Source: JASJBU01 sp963790775
Lineage (GTDB): Bacteria > Pseudomonadota > Gammaproteobacteria > Chromatiales > Chromatiaceae
Reading direction: 5' to 3'
Length of the DNA stretch: 64,000 nucleotides
Assembly: GCA_963790775.1 (NCBI GenBank)
Contig: CAWBPR010000008.1
Span: 372,001-436,000, forward strand
Shown: in pieces, positions 9,272-17,764 of the stretch
How the letters are laid out: the number at the start of each line of letters is the position of its first letter
How positions within the stretch are numbered: the first letter of the stretch is position 1
Program-made: the position numbers and the translations under genes
Notes under the pieces: model-generated
Told to the model about the DNA's origin: nothing
Database searches by the model: none
Seen by the model: the letters and a program-made list of their open reading frames with translations, nothing else

Positions 9272-9802
9272 ATGGGCAGTGACGGGTATTCAGGCGAAAA
9301 AATCGGCCGATGGATGGTTTATCTTGCCTGGGTGCTGCTGATATTGCTGCTGACTTTGTTGTTCTCCCGCTGGCTTGATCATCAACATAACCCGAATCAG
9401 CATCTCCTGGTTGTTTCAGGCGTCAATGGGGATGGTTCACTTACATTACAAAGAAACAGCATGGGGCACTATGTCGCACCGGGACTCATCAATGGAGTGC
9501 CGGTTGTATTTTTGTTGGATACGGGGGCAACTCATGTAGCGCTGCCTGAGTTTATTGCAAAGAAGATTGGCTTGGAGCGCGGTATTTTAACCACGAGCAT
9601 GACGGCGAATGGTCTAGTAAAAAGCTGGATGACAGAACTTGATAATGTTCAACTGGGCCCGCTTTCCATGTCCGGGGTAAGGGCTGCTATCATACCTGCA
9701 ATGCCTGGTTCAGAGGTGTTGTTGGGCATGAGCTTCTTAAAGCATCTGGAGTTGCTTCAAAAAGGCGATCAATTGATTTTGAAGGCACCGGAGAAAAAAT
9801 AA
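9272..9802 (+). CDS. Membrane-anchored retropepsin-like aspartic protease
   Basis: 176 aa. A single transmembrane segment (about 14-32) anchors a C-terminal retropepsin-type domain on the periplasmic side. The catalytic motif is LLDTGATHVALP (Asp83), followed by a second strand pattern ending in LLGMSFLKHL, as in bacterial clan AA single-domain proteases (TIGR02281-like). Such enzymes work as dimers, because each chain gives one DTG. Cellular substrates of these proteins are mostly unknown. The ATG at 9272 has a weak GAAGGA about 11 nt upstream. It follows the MlaC-like gene after 122 bp and converges on the HU gene. Confidence 0.82.
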   Translation: MGSDGYSGEKIGRWMVYLAWVLLILLLTLLFSRWLDHQHNPNQHLLVVSGVNGDGSLTLQRNSMGHYVAPGLINGVPVVFLLDTGATHVALPEFIAKKIGLERGILTTSMTANGLVKSWMTELDNVQLGPLSMSGVRAAIIPAMPGSEVLLGMSFLKHLELLQKGDQLILKAPEKK

Positions 9803-9883
9803 AGTTTAATTTCCTCTCCGCTTTTCTGGGAGGTAAGGGATGCATCGACGACTGCCGGTGCGCCAGCAGCCGTCAAATATACA

Positions 9884-10282
9884 CTAACCGATTTTGTCTT
9901 TCAGCGCTTTCAGCGCGGAAAGTCTGACAACGGTAGTAGCTGGTTTGGCGGGAATCTTGATAGCCTCACCAGTTGCGGGATTGCGGCCCATGCGCGCCTT
10001 TGTACGAGGTTTCTTTACCCGGCGGATTTTAACCCCCGTGTCTGGAATGCTGAATTCACCAGAGCCGCGATTTTGAATATGTTGCGAAATCAAGTTGCTC
10101 ATTGACAGGAAAACGGCTGACACATCTTTACGGGGTAATCCGGTGTCTTCGGCAATCGCTGTGATGATCTGAGTTTTTGTCTGTTTGGTGGCAATGGATT
10201 TAAGACGTGGCGCAACACCGACTTTTTTTGTAGTTACCTTTTTTTTGGCGCTTTTGGTTGCGGTCTTTTTCTTTACGGCCAT
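9884..10282 (-). CDS. HU/IHF-family DNA-binding protein with Lys-rich N-terminal tail
   Basis: 132-aa nucleoid protein. Residues from about 35 form an HU core with the DNA-binding arm signature GRNPATGEAIKIPA. Residues 1-30 are a basic extension of Lys, Ala and Thr, not found in ordinary 90-aa HU and resembling histone H1-like tails. The arm is preceded by a basic stretch KIRRVKKPRTKARM. The start at 10282 has AGGAG just upstream, and a separate promoter (10353-10381) serves it. The tail probably adds non-specific DNA contacts (inference). It is a single gene between two plus-strand genes. Confidence 0.88.
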   Translation of the reverse strand: MAVKKKTATKSAKKKVTTKKVGVAPRLKSIATKQTKTQIITAIAEDTGLPRKDVSAVFLSMSNLISQHIQNRGSGEFSIPDTGVKIRRVKKPRTKARMGRNPATGEAIKIPAKPATTVVRLSALKALKDKIG

Positions 10283-10352
10283 ATATAACTCCTGGATGAT
10301 CGAATGGGCTGCATTAAATAAAATAACATATTTAATTCGATAAATAACTCTT

Positions 10353-10381
10353 TTGATACAGCATTAAGTAGTCATTACCAA
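10353..10381 (-). promoter_or_regulatory. Candidate sigma-70 promoter of the HU gene
   Basis: Reading the minus strand, TTGGTA (10381-10376) and TATCAA (10358-10353) are separated by exactly 17 bp, each matching 4 of 6 consensus bases. They lie 70 bp upstream of the HU start in an AT-rich region that is otherwise non-coding. Confidence 0.45.
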
Positions 10382-10471
10382 TGATTTATCGTTATTTGAT
10401 GAACAATCTTTAATTAGAAAGGGTTGGTCAATGTTTGTATGGTGTTTATTTAAATTTTATTGGAATGCGTA

Positions 10472-11035
10472 ATGAGAATATTTTTTTGTTTGTTGTCGGT
10501 TTTTTTCCTGATGAATGGTTTGCATGCAAAAGAAATCGCAGGCGTGCAGTTTAGTGATCAAGTGACATTTGACGGTGGCAGCCAGATATTGGTATTGAAT
10601 GGAGCGGGAGTACGAAAAAAATATTTTGTGTCAGTGTATGCTGCCGCTTTGTATCTCAAAAAAAACTCATCGGATCCATCTGAAGTTATCAATATGGAAG
10701 GTCCGAAGCGGGTGATCATGCACATCCTCCACTCCGAAATTCCACAGGAGAAGTTTGTAAAGGGTTGGAATGATGGATTCGAGGCGAATCTTGATGAAAG
10801 CGAAATGAATTCAATGAGAGGTAGACTCGATATTTTCAACTCATTTTTTGACAGCATGCATGAAGGAGATCGGGTGATTCTTGATTTCCTCCCGGCAATT
10901 GGAACAGTAGTTACGATTCAGAATAAGTTGAAAGGCACCATACAGGGGGTAGATTTTTATCAGGCATTGCTCAAGGTTTGGTTGGGCGGCAGGCCTGTGA
11001 CGCAGGGTCTGAAGGATGATTTACTCGGGCGTTGA
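10472..11035 (+). CDS. Exported chalcone-isomerase-like domain protein
   Basis: 187-aa protein with a signal peptide (MRIFFCLLSVFFLMNGLHA). The mature part follows the chalcone-isomerase-like fold seen in many proteobacterial periplasmic proteins: IAGVQFSDQV, LVLNGAGVRKKYFVSVYAAALYL, then GDRVILDFLP and a C-terminal GGRPVTQGLKDDLLG. These bacterial proteins are not known to isomerise chalcones and are thought to bind fatty acids or similar ligands. The start is placed at ATG 10472, which gives a clean signal peptide; an in-frame TTG 12 bp earlier is less likely. It ends 4 bp before the convergent ggt gene. Confidence 0.8.
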   Translation: MRIFFCLLSVFFLMNGLHAKEIAGVQFSDQVTFDGGSQILVLNGAGVRKKYFVSVYAAALYLKKNSSDPSEVINMEGPKRVIMHILHSEIPQEKFVKGWNDGFEANLDESEMNSMRGRLDIFNSFFDSMHEGDRVILDFLPAIGTVVTIQNKLKGTIQGVDFYQALLKVWLGGRPVTQGLKDDLLGR

Positions 11036-11039
11036 ACTG

Positions 11040-12587
11040 TCAGAGAGCAATAGCATAACCACCTCTACGCTCATCGCCGGCCCCGGAAAACAGCCCGTCG
11101 GACTTGACTATTATGCTATGTGCACCGCCGAAATATAGATTTTTTTCATCCCATCGCTGATGGTTGGGGAATTCATCAATCAATGAGTCCAATGTCTCGC
11201 TCTTGAATCCGGGTTCTGAACTGAGCAGTCCATTTTCAAAGTGGATTCTTGGGTGTGAGACAGCAGTCTCCAGCGGCATATTGAAATCCACCAGGTTTGA
11301 GATTACTTGAAGAATGGCGCTGCGTATGCGATTTGAACCACCGGAGCCAGTCACTACAATATCCCCGTCCTGCAGGAAAACTATACTGGGCGTCATCATG
11401 GAGGCCATGCGTCGATTACAGGGCCAATTTTGAAATCCTTCAGGGTTTAAGTCTTCCTCTCCCAGCATATTGTTGAGCATCATGCCGCATCCTGGGACTA
11501 CATATCCTGAACCCTCTCCATTCGAGAGTGTCATGCTGGCTAAATTGCCATGATGATCGGCAACGCTTATTTGAGTGGTGCCGCGGTTACAAGTGCCGCC
11601 TTCTTTTAATATTCGTTGATATTGTTGCTTGGCTTCAGGCGTTAATAACCGGCCAGGATTACCTTTCTGGTCGCTGCGAGCTTGCTGGGTCAGGCAGATA
11701 GTCCGCGCCAATCTACGAAGATGTGTTTGACTTCCGGCTGCACTCGGGTCGAAGGGTTGGGCATCCAACAAAGTAAATGCGAAGGCGGTTAATATCCCGC
11801 CAAGGGATGGGGGTGGATTGGTCACGATCCTCGTATGACGGTAGGTGAATTGCAAAGGCCGTCGTTTGATTACCTGGTAGTTTGAAAGATCCTTCTCTCG
11901 CAGGTGTCCTCCTTCTTGAAGGCAGGCCTCAAGCAGCAATTTACCGGCCTCACCTCGATGAAAAAAATCTTCACCTTCGGAGAGCAGAAGTTCGAAGAAA
12001 TCTGCAAGGTCTGGGTTTTTATACAATTCATTTTCTGCGATCAGTTGTACGGGCGATATTGTCGATTGATAGAGTGTAAAAGCTTCTGGCGTGGCATGCA
12101 GAATAGGAGAGACTATTTGTGAAATGAGGTGTTGGAAATTGTTAACCACAACCCCGGATCTTGCCAGAGAAATTGCTGGCTCAAACAGTATGCGAAGTGG
12201 CAGAGTGCAAAGGTCGCGGTAGATAGTGAACAAGCCACGAATAAATCCAGGTGTTGCGATAGATCCCATACCTATGTGAAAAGTCTGATTGGCGGCGCCA
12301 AAATCAGCTTTAATTGGATAGAATTCGGTCGCTGAAGCGGGTTGTCGGCAGCCGGGTGTTTGTGCGAAAAAGTCGTAAACGACTGGGTCGGAATTCGATG
12401 GCTGAGCGGTAAGGAAGCCCCCGCCGCCGGGTGAGGCCAATATGGGTTCAGCTACACAAGCGGTCAACATTGCCGCTACAGCGGCATCGAAGGCATTCCC
12501 TCCCTCTTGCAGAATCTCATTCGCAGCAATGGCCGTTTCCCTGTGCCCTGCCGCAACTGCCCCACATTTATGTTTTGACTGGTGCAT
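11040..12587 (-). CDS. ggt: Gamma-glutamyltransferase-family hydrolase
   Basis: 515-aa Ntn hydrolase that cleaves or transfers gamma-glutamyl groups, normally after self-cleavage at a Thr. The N-terminal half carries the family blocks GGNAFDAAVAA and SPGGGGFLT. The cleavage/nucleophile site is NRGTTQISVADHHG (Thr337), where the common TTHxS is TTQxS. The C-terminal half has MTPSIVF, TGSGGSNRIRSA and SAGDERR-like GAGDERRGGYA. No signal peptide is visible at the N-terminus, which is unusual because most bacterial GGTs are periplasmic, so a cytoplasmic glutathione or gamma-glutamyl-peptide role is possible. It is shorter than E. coli GGT (580 aa). Confidence 0.87.
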   Translation of the reverse strand: MHQSKHKCGAVAAGHRETAIAANEILQEGGNAFDAAVAAMLTACVAEPILASPGGGGFLTAQPSNSDPVVYDFFAQTPGCRQPASATEFYPIKADFGAANQTFHIGMGSIATPGFIRGLFTIYRDLCTLPLRILFEPAISLARSGVVVNNFQHLISQIVSPILHATPEAFTLYQSTISPVQLIAENELYKNPDLADFFELLLSEGEDFFHRGEAGKLLLEACLQEGGHLREKDLSNYQVIKRRPLQFTYRHTRIVTNPPPSLGGILTAFAFTLLDAQPFDPSAAGSQTHLRRLARTICLTQQARSDQKGNPGRLLTPEAKQQYQRILKEGGTCNRGTTQISVADHHGNLASMTLSNGEGSGYVVPGCGMMLNNMLGEEDLNPEGFQNWPCNRRMASMMTPSIVFLQDGDIVVTGSGGSNRIRSAILQVISNLVDFNMPLETAVSHPRIHFENGLLSSEPGFKSETLDSLIDEFPNHQRWDEKNLYFGGAHSIIVKSDGLFSGAGDERRGGYAIAL

Positions 12588-12777
12588 TACTATCCAGAAT
12601 CTTGGTTATCCACAGGGCTTAAGTGCTTTCCGGTCGATATGAAGGAAAAGCGCAGATCTGTCATAGCCCTCATCATATTTTAAAGATTTTTTTAATTCAG
12701 CTTTTACGGGCCTATGCCGTTAAGGTGAGAGTATAAAAGACCAATCATTTAAGGATCTAAAATCCCAGTAATTGAAT

Positions 12778-15700
12778 ATGGCTGTGCCAAACAATAAAAG
12801 TGATGATGCCCTGCTGAAAAATCTGGTGCCTCTCAACACACTTTCGGAACAACAACTGGGTCAGTTGTTGAGCCGGATTGTGATCCAGAAGGCGAGAAGG
12901 GGTGACTATTTATTTCGTGAAGGCGACTCTGATCACCAGAATATCTATCTCTTATCCGGGACTGTAGCGTTGCTTTCTGGTCAGAAAGAGATGGATTTAG
13001 TGAGCAGTGGTACGCAGACGGCGAGATTTGCACTGGCTCATCAGTTACCCAGAAAACACTCCGCACGGGCAAAAAATGAAGTTACTTATGTGTGCATCGA
13101 CAGTCGGATGCTGAGCGATATGCTGGCTCGAAGCCAGACAGAAAGTTATCAAGTGAACGAGTCAGAGTCAGCCGAGAAGAGTGATTGGATGAGTCTCTTG
13201 TTACGTTCGCCTGTATTTCAGCAAATTCCGCCAGCAAATTTGCAACGGGTCATGATGCGGATGAAGCGAGTTTCAGTGTCGGCAGATCAAACCATCATCC
13301 AGCAGGGTGATGAAGGCGACTATTTCTATTTGATCAGCCGAGGGGTATGTCGGGTTTCGCGTCAGCCTGAGGCTGACCATCCTCCAGTGGAACTGGCGCA
13401 ACTGAAGGCAGGTCAGGGATTTGGTGAAGAGGCGTTGATCTCTGAAAAACCACGTAGCAGTACAGTTACCATGATTACTGATGGGGAACTGGTTCGATTG
13501 AGTAAGCGTGATTTTGTAGAACTCGTTAAACAACCTCTTTCCCGTGCCATCGATTACCCAGAAGCAAGCGGCATGATTGATGAGGGTGCTCTCTGGGTGG
13601 ATGTGCGCATACCCGAGGAATATGATGCCGGGCATCTCCCCGAGGCAATAAACCTGCCTTTCTTTTCCTTACGATTTCAGGCATCCAGTCTGGCTAGTGA
13701 TCGTGTTTACCTGATCTATGGTGCTGAAGTTGGCCAATCAGCCACTGCCGCCTATCTATTAGTTGAGCGCGGCTATGAAGTTTTCATGCTGAGCGAGGGG
13801 TGGAGTGACATTGCCCCCCAGGCAGGTCTGGAACATTATGAAGTCGAAGCGCAAGCTAATAATGTCATTGACTTTAATAGAGAAAGCGAGTCACCTGAGG
13901 ATTGTGAGACTGAACAGCTCGAATCTGAAAACAAACATCTCACTAGGGATCTGCAGCATCAGCTGGCAACAGCGAAGCATAAATTCGAAGAAAAACTCGC
14001 GCAATATCAGACTGAGCAGAGGTTACTCAAGCAGGCCTTGAGCGCAGCCAAGCGCAAGTTGGAAGGACACGAAAAGGATGCAGTTTCAACCAGGGAGGCC
14101 TTAACTGAAGAGGTGGCGAGGCTACGAGCTGAACTGGCGGATGGGAAAGATTTACAGCACGAGAGAGAAAGCTCCTACCAGGAAAGTGAGCGCATACTTA
14201 AGGAGCAGCTTGCGGAATTAGAAAAGCAACTGTCTGATCTTCAACTGCAGCTGCAAGAGGCAAATGCAGACGCCCGAGAGGTCAACGACGAGAGTTCTCA
14301 ACTTGATGCTCGGCTACAGCAGGAACGGAATGAGCATGCACAGGCGGAAGCTGATCTACAGGGCCAGGTAGATACATTAAAGCAGCAGCTTGAAGAAGTA
14401 TCTGCAGCACAGCAAAAACAGCTGCATGAGGCGAGTGTCAAGGCGGAAGAATCATCGCAATCAATTGCTTCGCTGGAAGAGAAACTGCAGTCAGTCCTGG
14501 CAGAGTCCGAACAGTTCCAAATTCGGGTGGCGCAAGAGCATGCGGCGCTTGAAGAGCAGCGAGAAAAACTACAGCAGGATTATGATTCAGTTAAAGCGCT
14601 CAACGAGACCCGAGAGAAAGAAGCGCAAGAGCAGATAACTGCGATCAAACGGGAATTAGAGAATTCTGAGTCGGGGTTGAAGCAGCTCGAAACAGAAAAA
14701 GAAAACCTGCTACAGGAGCAAGGTCGTCTCAAAAGTGAAGTAGTTGAACTTAACTCTCAGGTTGAGCTGAGAGCAGAGCAGCAAATTTCAGAACGCAATA
14801 CTCTGGAGCAGCAGATTCAAAAGTTGCAGGATGAGCGTGTTGCTCTGGAAGATGAGTTGGTCATCTTGCGTCAGTCCAGTGATGCCGCTGGCTCTGAATA
14901 TCAGGTACTGATCGATCACTTGAAGGCTGAACTGGATAAGGCTCAGGGTTCAATCGCGGAATTGAACCAAGCGAACCAACAGGATCGGGCTGAGCGGAAT
15001 GATGCTGAGTCTCGGCTCAATGCAGCGTTGAGCGAGGCCAGCAGACGCGCAGATGAGTTTGAGCTTGAACTGAGTTCTGTCCGTACAGCACAAGCGGCGG
15101 CAGAAACAGAATATCTCAGACAGATTGCCGGGCTTGAAGATGAATTGGAAGAAGCGGTAAGGCATCAGGTTGAGCTGGAAGAGGTGAAACTTACCTTGAA
15201 TGAGTCACTGGGTGATATGGAGCAAGTCATCGCCCAGGAGAAAGTGGAGAGGGAAAATCTGGCAAGCGCTTTAAAGGAAGCTGCCCACGGCAACGAGCAA
15301 TTGAGCAAACAACTGGCCGGGTTAGAGGGCGAGCTCACGCAGGAGCAGCAGGCTAAGAGGGAGATTGAGGATTCATACAAAGCTTTACAGCAACATCGAA
15401 CCAGGCTGGAAAAGGAGCTTGATGACATACGAAAGGCTGGCGATGATGCGGATGCCCGTCATCAGAAGTTGTTGAATAGCCTGCAGTTTGAATTAGACGA
15501 GGCAAGAACCTCGCTTACGGAATTAAACCAATCCCACCAGCAACAACAGGCAGAGCGTGATGAAGCGGAGTCAACGCTGAACTCTGCTTTGTCGGAAGCT
15601 GCAGAACAGGTTGAGCGATTGGAATCGGAGTTAACTGCGGCTCGCCAGTCCCTCGAGTCGGCAGAGTCAGACTTGACGCGGCAAGTTGCTGACCTGGAGC

Positions 15701-17211
15701 TGCAGCTCCAGTCTGCACAACAGGATAGTGACGAGAAGACGATATCCCTGCAACAGACAGCGTCGGAAATTTCAGAGCTGTCTGAGAAATATATCCAGCT
15801 GGAGAGGCAATTTGCACAGGAACAGACCGCAGTTGCATGTCTCAGTCAGGATCTCGAGGATAAAAAGAGGCAACTGGAAGATATTCAACAGGAATATGCA
15901 GAGCAGCAGCAGAAGGCGGCTGAAGCCGATGCGGAGCATGCACAGACACTAAACGGCCTTCAGGAAAAGCTGGCGACTGCTGAAACCGAGGCGCTTACAA
16001 ACAGTGATGCCTTGAGTGAAATCAGGATAGAGCTTAAAAAACTGGATGAGCAGCGGATTACACTCGCCGCCAGGCTTGAAGAGGAACAGCATAACGCTGA
16101 TTTTCTTAAACGTTCCCTGGCCACAGCCGAAGACGCGATTGAAATATCTGAGGGTGCGTTACAGGAACGAAGTGGCCAATTCGACACCTTGAAGACTCAA
16201 CTCGAAGCGCTTGAAACAGACAAGCGCGGTCTCGAACAGCGTCTGCAGGAGCTGCTTGACAACCAGAACGAGAGGGAAAATGCGTTTCTGGAAACTGAAC
16301 GGTCATATCGCGAGACCCTGGAACAAACCAATAAGGAATTGGCGGCCGCCAGGTCGGAGCTTGAAAAAGCCAGGGCAGAGGAAATCGAACGCGAGGCTGG
16401 TCGAAATATTCAACTGGAAGTGTTGCAGGCCGAGAAGTCGGAAATCGAAATAGAATCGGCGGAGTCACAAAATAGACTGCAAGCCAAACTACAGGCGTTT
16501 GAGGTTTCAACGGCAGAACAGCAGCAGTATGTCCAGCGGCTGGAGCGGGAACTGAGTGCTCTGCAGTCAGAACTCGGGGAGATGACTGGCGCCAAGGGCG
16601 AAGCACAAGATTCAGCAGAGGCCCTGCAAGCGGCCCAACAGGAGATTGCCAGGCTGACCAAGAACATCGACGGACTGCGTGAAGTGCAACTGGAGATGGA
16701 GACGCAGTTATCGGATGGCTCGGAAGAGGAGATTTTGAAATTAAGGTCCGAGCTTGAACTGGAAGAAAAGAAACGCCGCAGCGCCGAGGAACTGGCAAGG
16801 CAGGCAGATGTTCTGAGACGGGAACGCGCAATTCAGGAAACAGCGGTTGAGATGCTGGGTGAAGACCTTGATAGCCTTGCGCGTGAGAAAAAACAACTGG
16901 AAGAGGATAATAAAGTTCTGGAGCGTCGGCTTTCTGAGTTACGCGGCGAATTCAGTGAGCTGATGAATGAGAACAATCATCTTCACACTGAAATGTCCGA
17001 GTTCCGAGGTCAGGTTGATGACTCTCATATGGCGGACGATCTGCTTGTTCAAGTGGAAGAGTTGCGCATCAAGTCTGACATATTTGAACAGGAGCGGGAC
17101 AACGCCAGATCTGAATCTAACCGTATGAAACGTGAGGTTCACGAGCTTGCGCAGCGTAATCGAGACTTATGTGGAGCAGATTCAGGACGTGCAGTCCTAC
17201 GGGGGAAATGA
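12778..17211 (+). CDS. Giant cNMP-cNMP-rhodanese-like coiled-coil protein (frameshifted N-terminal part)
   Basis: A first cyclic-nucleotide-binding fold (about 20-115, degenerate phosphate cassette) precedes a second (about 145-250) with a good cassette GFGEEALISEKPRSS. A rhodanese-like domain follows (about 260-345) with VDVRIPEEYDAGHLPEA, but its active-site Cys is replaced by Gly315. From about 370 onwards the protein is a long heptad-rich coiled coil dominated by Glu, Gln, Lys and Leu. This frame ends at 17211 in a non-coiled tail, while the +1 frame continues the coiled coil to 17704. One extra base near 17158-17159 would join them into ~1641 aa. It is probably a cytoplasmic scaffold; the function is not known to me. 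The start is ATG 12778; TTG 12772 is possible. Confidence 0.75.
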   Translation: MAVPNNKSDDALLKNLVPLNTLSEQQLGQLLSRIVIQKARRGDYLFREGDSDHQNIYLLSGTVALLSGQKEMDLVSSGTQTARFALAHQLPRKHSARAKNEVTYVCIDSRMLSDMLARSQTESYQVNESESAEKSDWMSLLLRSPVFQQIPPANLQRVMMRMKRVSVSADQTIIQQGDEGDYFYLISRGVCRVSRQPEADHPPVELAQLKAGQGFGEEALISEKPRSSTVTMITDGELVRLSKRDFVELVKQPLSRAIDYPEASGMIDEGALWVDVRIPEEYDAGHLPEAINLPFFSLRFQASSLASDRVYLIYGAEVGQSATAAYLLVERGYEVFMLSEGWSDIAPQAGLEHYEVEAQANNVIDFNRESESPEDCETEQLESENKHLTRDLQHQLATAKHKFEEKLAQYQTEQRLLKQALSAAKRKLEGHEKDAVSTREALTEEVARLRAELADGKDLQHERESSYQESERILKEQLAELEKQLSDLQLQLQEANADAREVNDESSQLDARLQQERNEHAQAEADLQGQVDTLKQQLEEVSAAQQKQLHEASVKAEESSQSIASLEEKLQSVLAESEQFQIRVAQEHAALEEQREKLQQDYDSVKALNETREKEAQEQITAIKRELENSESGLKQLETEKENLLQEQGRLKSEVVELNSQVELRAEQQISERNTLEQQIQKLQDERVALEDELVILRQSSDAAGSEYQVLIDHLKAELDKAQGSIAELNQANQQDRAERNDAESRLNAALSEASRRADEFELELSSVRTAQAAAETEYLRQIAGLEDELEEAVRHQVELEEVKLTLNESLGDMEQVIAQEKVERENLASALKEAAHGNEQLSKQLAGLEGELTQEQQAKREIEDSYKALQQHRTRLEKELDDIRKAGDDADARHQKLLNSLQFELDEARTSLTELNQSHQQQQAERDEAESTLNSALSEAAEQVERLESELTAARQSLESAESDLTRQVADLELQLQSAQQDSDEKTISLQQTASEISELSEKYIQLERQFAQEQTAVACLSQDLEDKKRQLEDIQQEYAEQQQKAAEADAEHAQTLNGLQEKLATAETEALTNSDALSEIRIELKKLDEQRITLAARLEEEQHNADFLKRSLATAEDAIEISEGALQERSGQFDTLKTQLEALETDKRGLEQRLQELLDNQNERENAFLETERSYRETLEQTNKELAAARSELEKARAEEIEREAGRNIQLEVLQAEKSEIEIESAESQNRLQAKLQAFEVSTAEQQQYVQRLERELSALQSELGEMTGAKGEAQDSAEALQAAQQEIARLTKNIDGLREVQLEMETQLSDGSEEEILKLRSELELEEKKRRSAEELARQADVLRRERAIQETAVEMLGEDLDSLAREKKQLEEDNKVLERRLSELRGEFSELMNENNHLHTEMSEFRGQVDDSHMADDLLVQVEELRIKSDIFEQERDNARSESNRMKREVHELAQRNRDLCGADSGRAVLRGK

Positions 17212-17704
17212 TGAGTTGTCTGCGCTGCGCAGTGAATTGGATATGGTGCGAAACCAAGCATCAGCAGATCTTAAACAGATGCGTAAAGATCTCACTGCAG
17301 CCAATGATAAATTGTCGGCTCTGGGTGGCCGGGATATCGACGAAGCAGCTTCATTGCAGGCACAGAGGCAGGAGATTGATTCGACGCGTCAAGCCTTGCA
17401 TGAGAAAGAGCACATGTTAAGGTTGTCGCAGACTCAATGCCGCACATTGGAGGACTCCATCGAAGACCGAGACAGGGAAGTGGATCAGCTGAAACGGAAA
17501 TTGGAACTTCTGATACGCAAGACTGGTGGTTTGGGCGAGTTCTCTGAAGCTCTCGATTCTGATAGAGTTTGGAGTCATACACAGTCGCCAAAGGCTTCGG
17601 CCCAGGTTTCGGATCATCTGGAGGGGCGGCGCACGCATGGACTGACAGCAACCGGCAATGACGAGAAAGGTTCCACGTTTGGGCGATTGTTCCGAAAAAA
17701 ATAG
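17158..17704 (+). CDS. C-terminal part of the giant coiled-coil protein (after frameshift)
   Basis: This reading frame continues the coiled coil of the preceding gene: IETYVEQIQDVQS, then ELSALRSELDMVRNQ, and finally a short basic end, GRLFRKK. It has no ribosome-binding site or plausible start of its own, and its heptad character is lost upstream of about 17158, exactly where the other frame stops looking like a coiled coil. Reading CAG CGT, skipping one A at 17158 or 17159, then ATC GAG ACT gives a smooth join. It is therefore best treated as the 3' end of one gene, not an independent gene. The stop lies 60 bp before the PfkB kinase. Confidence 0.7.
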
Positions 17705-17764
17705 CTGTAGCATCGAACTGTTTGCGGTTACACACCACATTCCTTCATCTCCAGTTGCAGGCTG

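Noticed and set aside
12606..12614. Perfect DnaA box TTATCCACA
   Set aside because: Only one box, no AT-rich repeats, and no dnaA, dnaN or gidA genes nearby; one such 9-mer is expected by chance in a window of this size.
16106..16831. Minus-strand 241-codon frame inside the coiled-coil gene
   Set aside because: It results from the biased codons of the coiled coil; its Pro/Leu/Arg-rich translation has no motif and no start signal.
17195..17215. RF2-like programmed +1 frameshift (GGGGG then AAA TGA)
   Set aside because: The upstream frame already stops looking like a coiled coil about 40 bases earlier, so the shift most likely lies near 17158, not at this stop codon.
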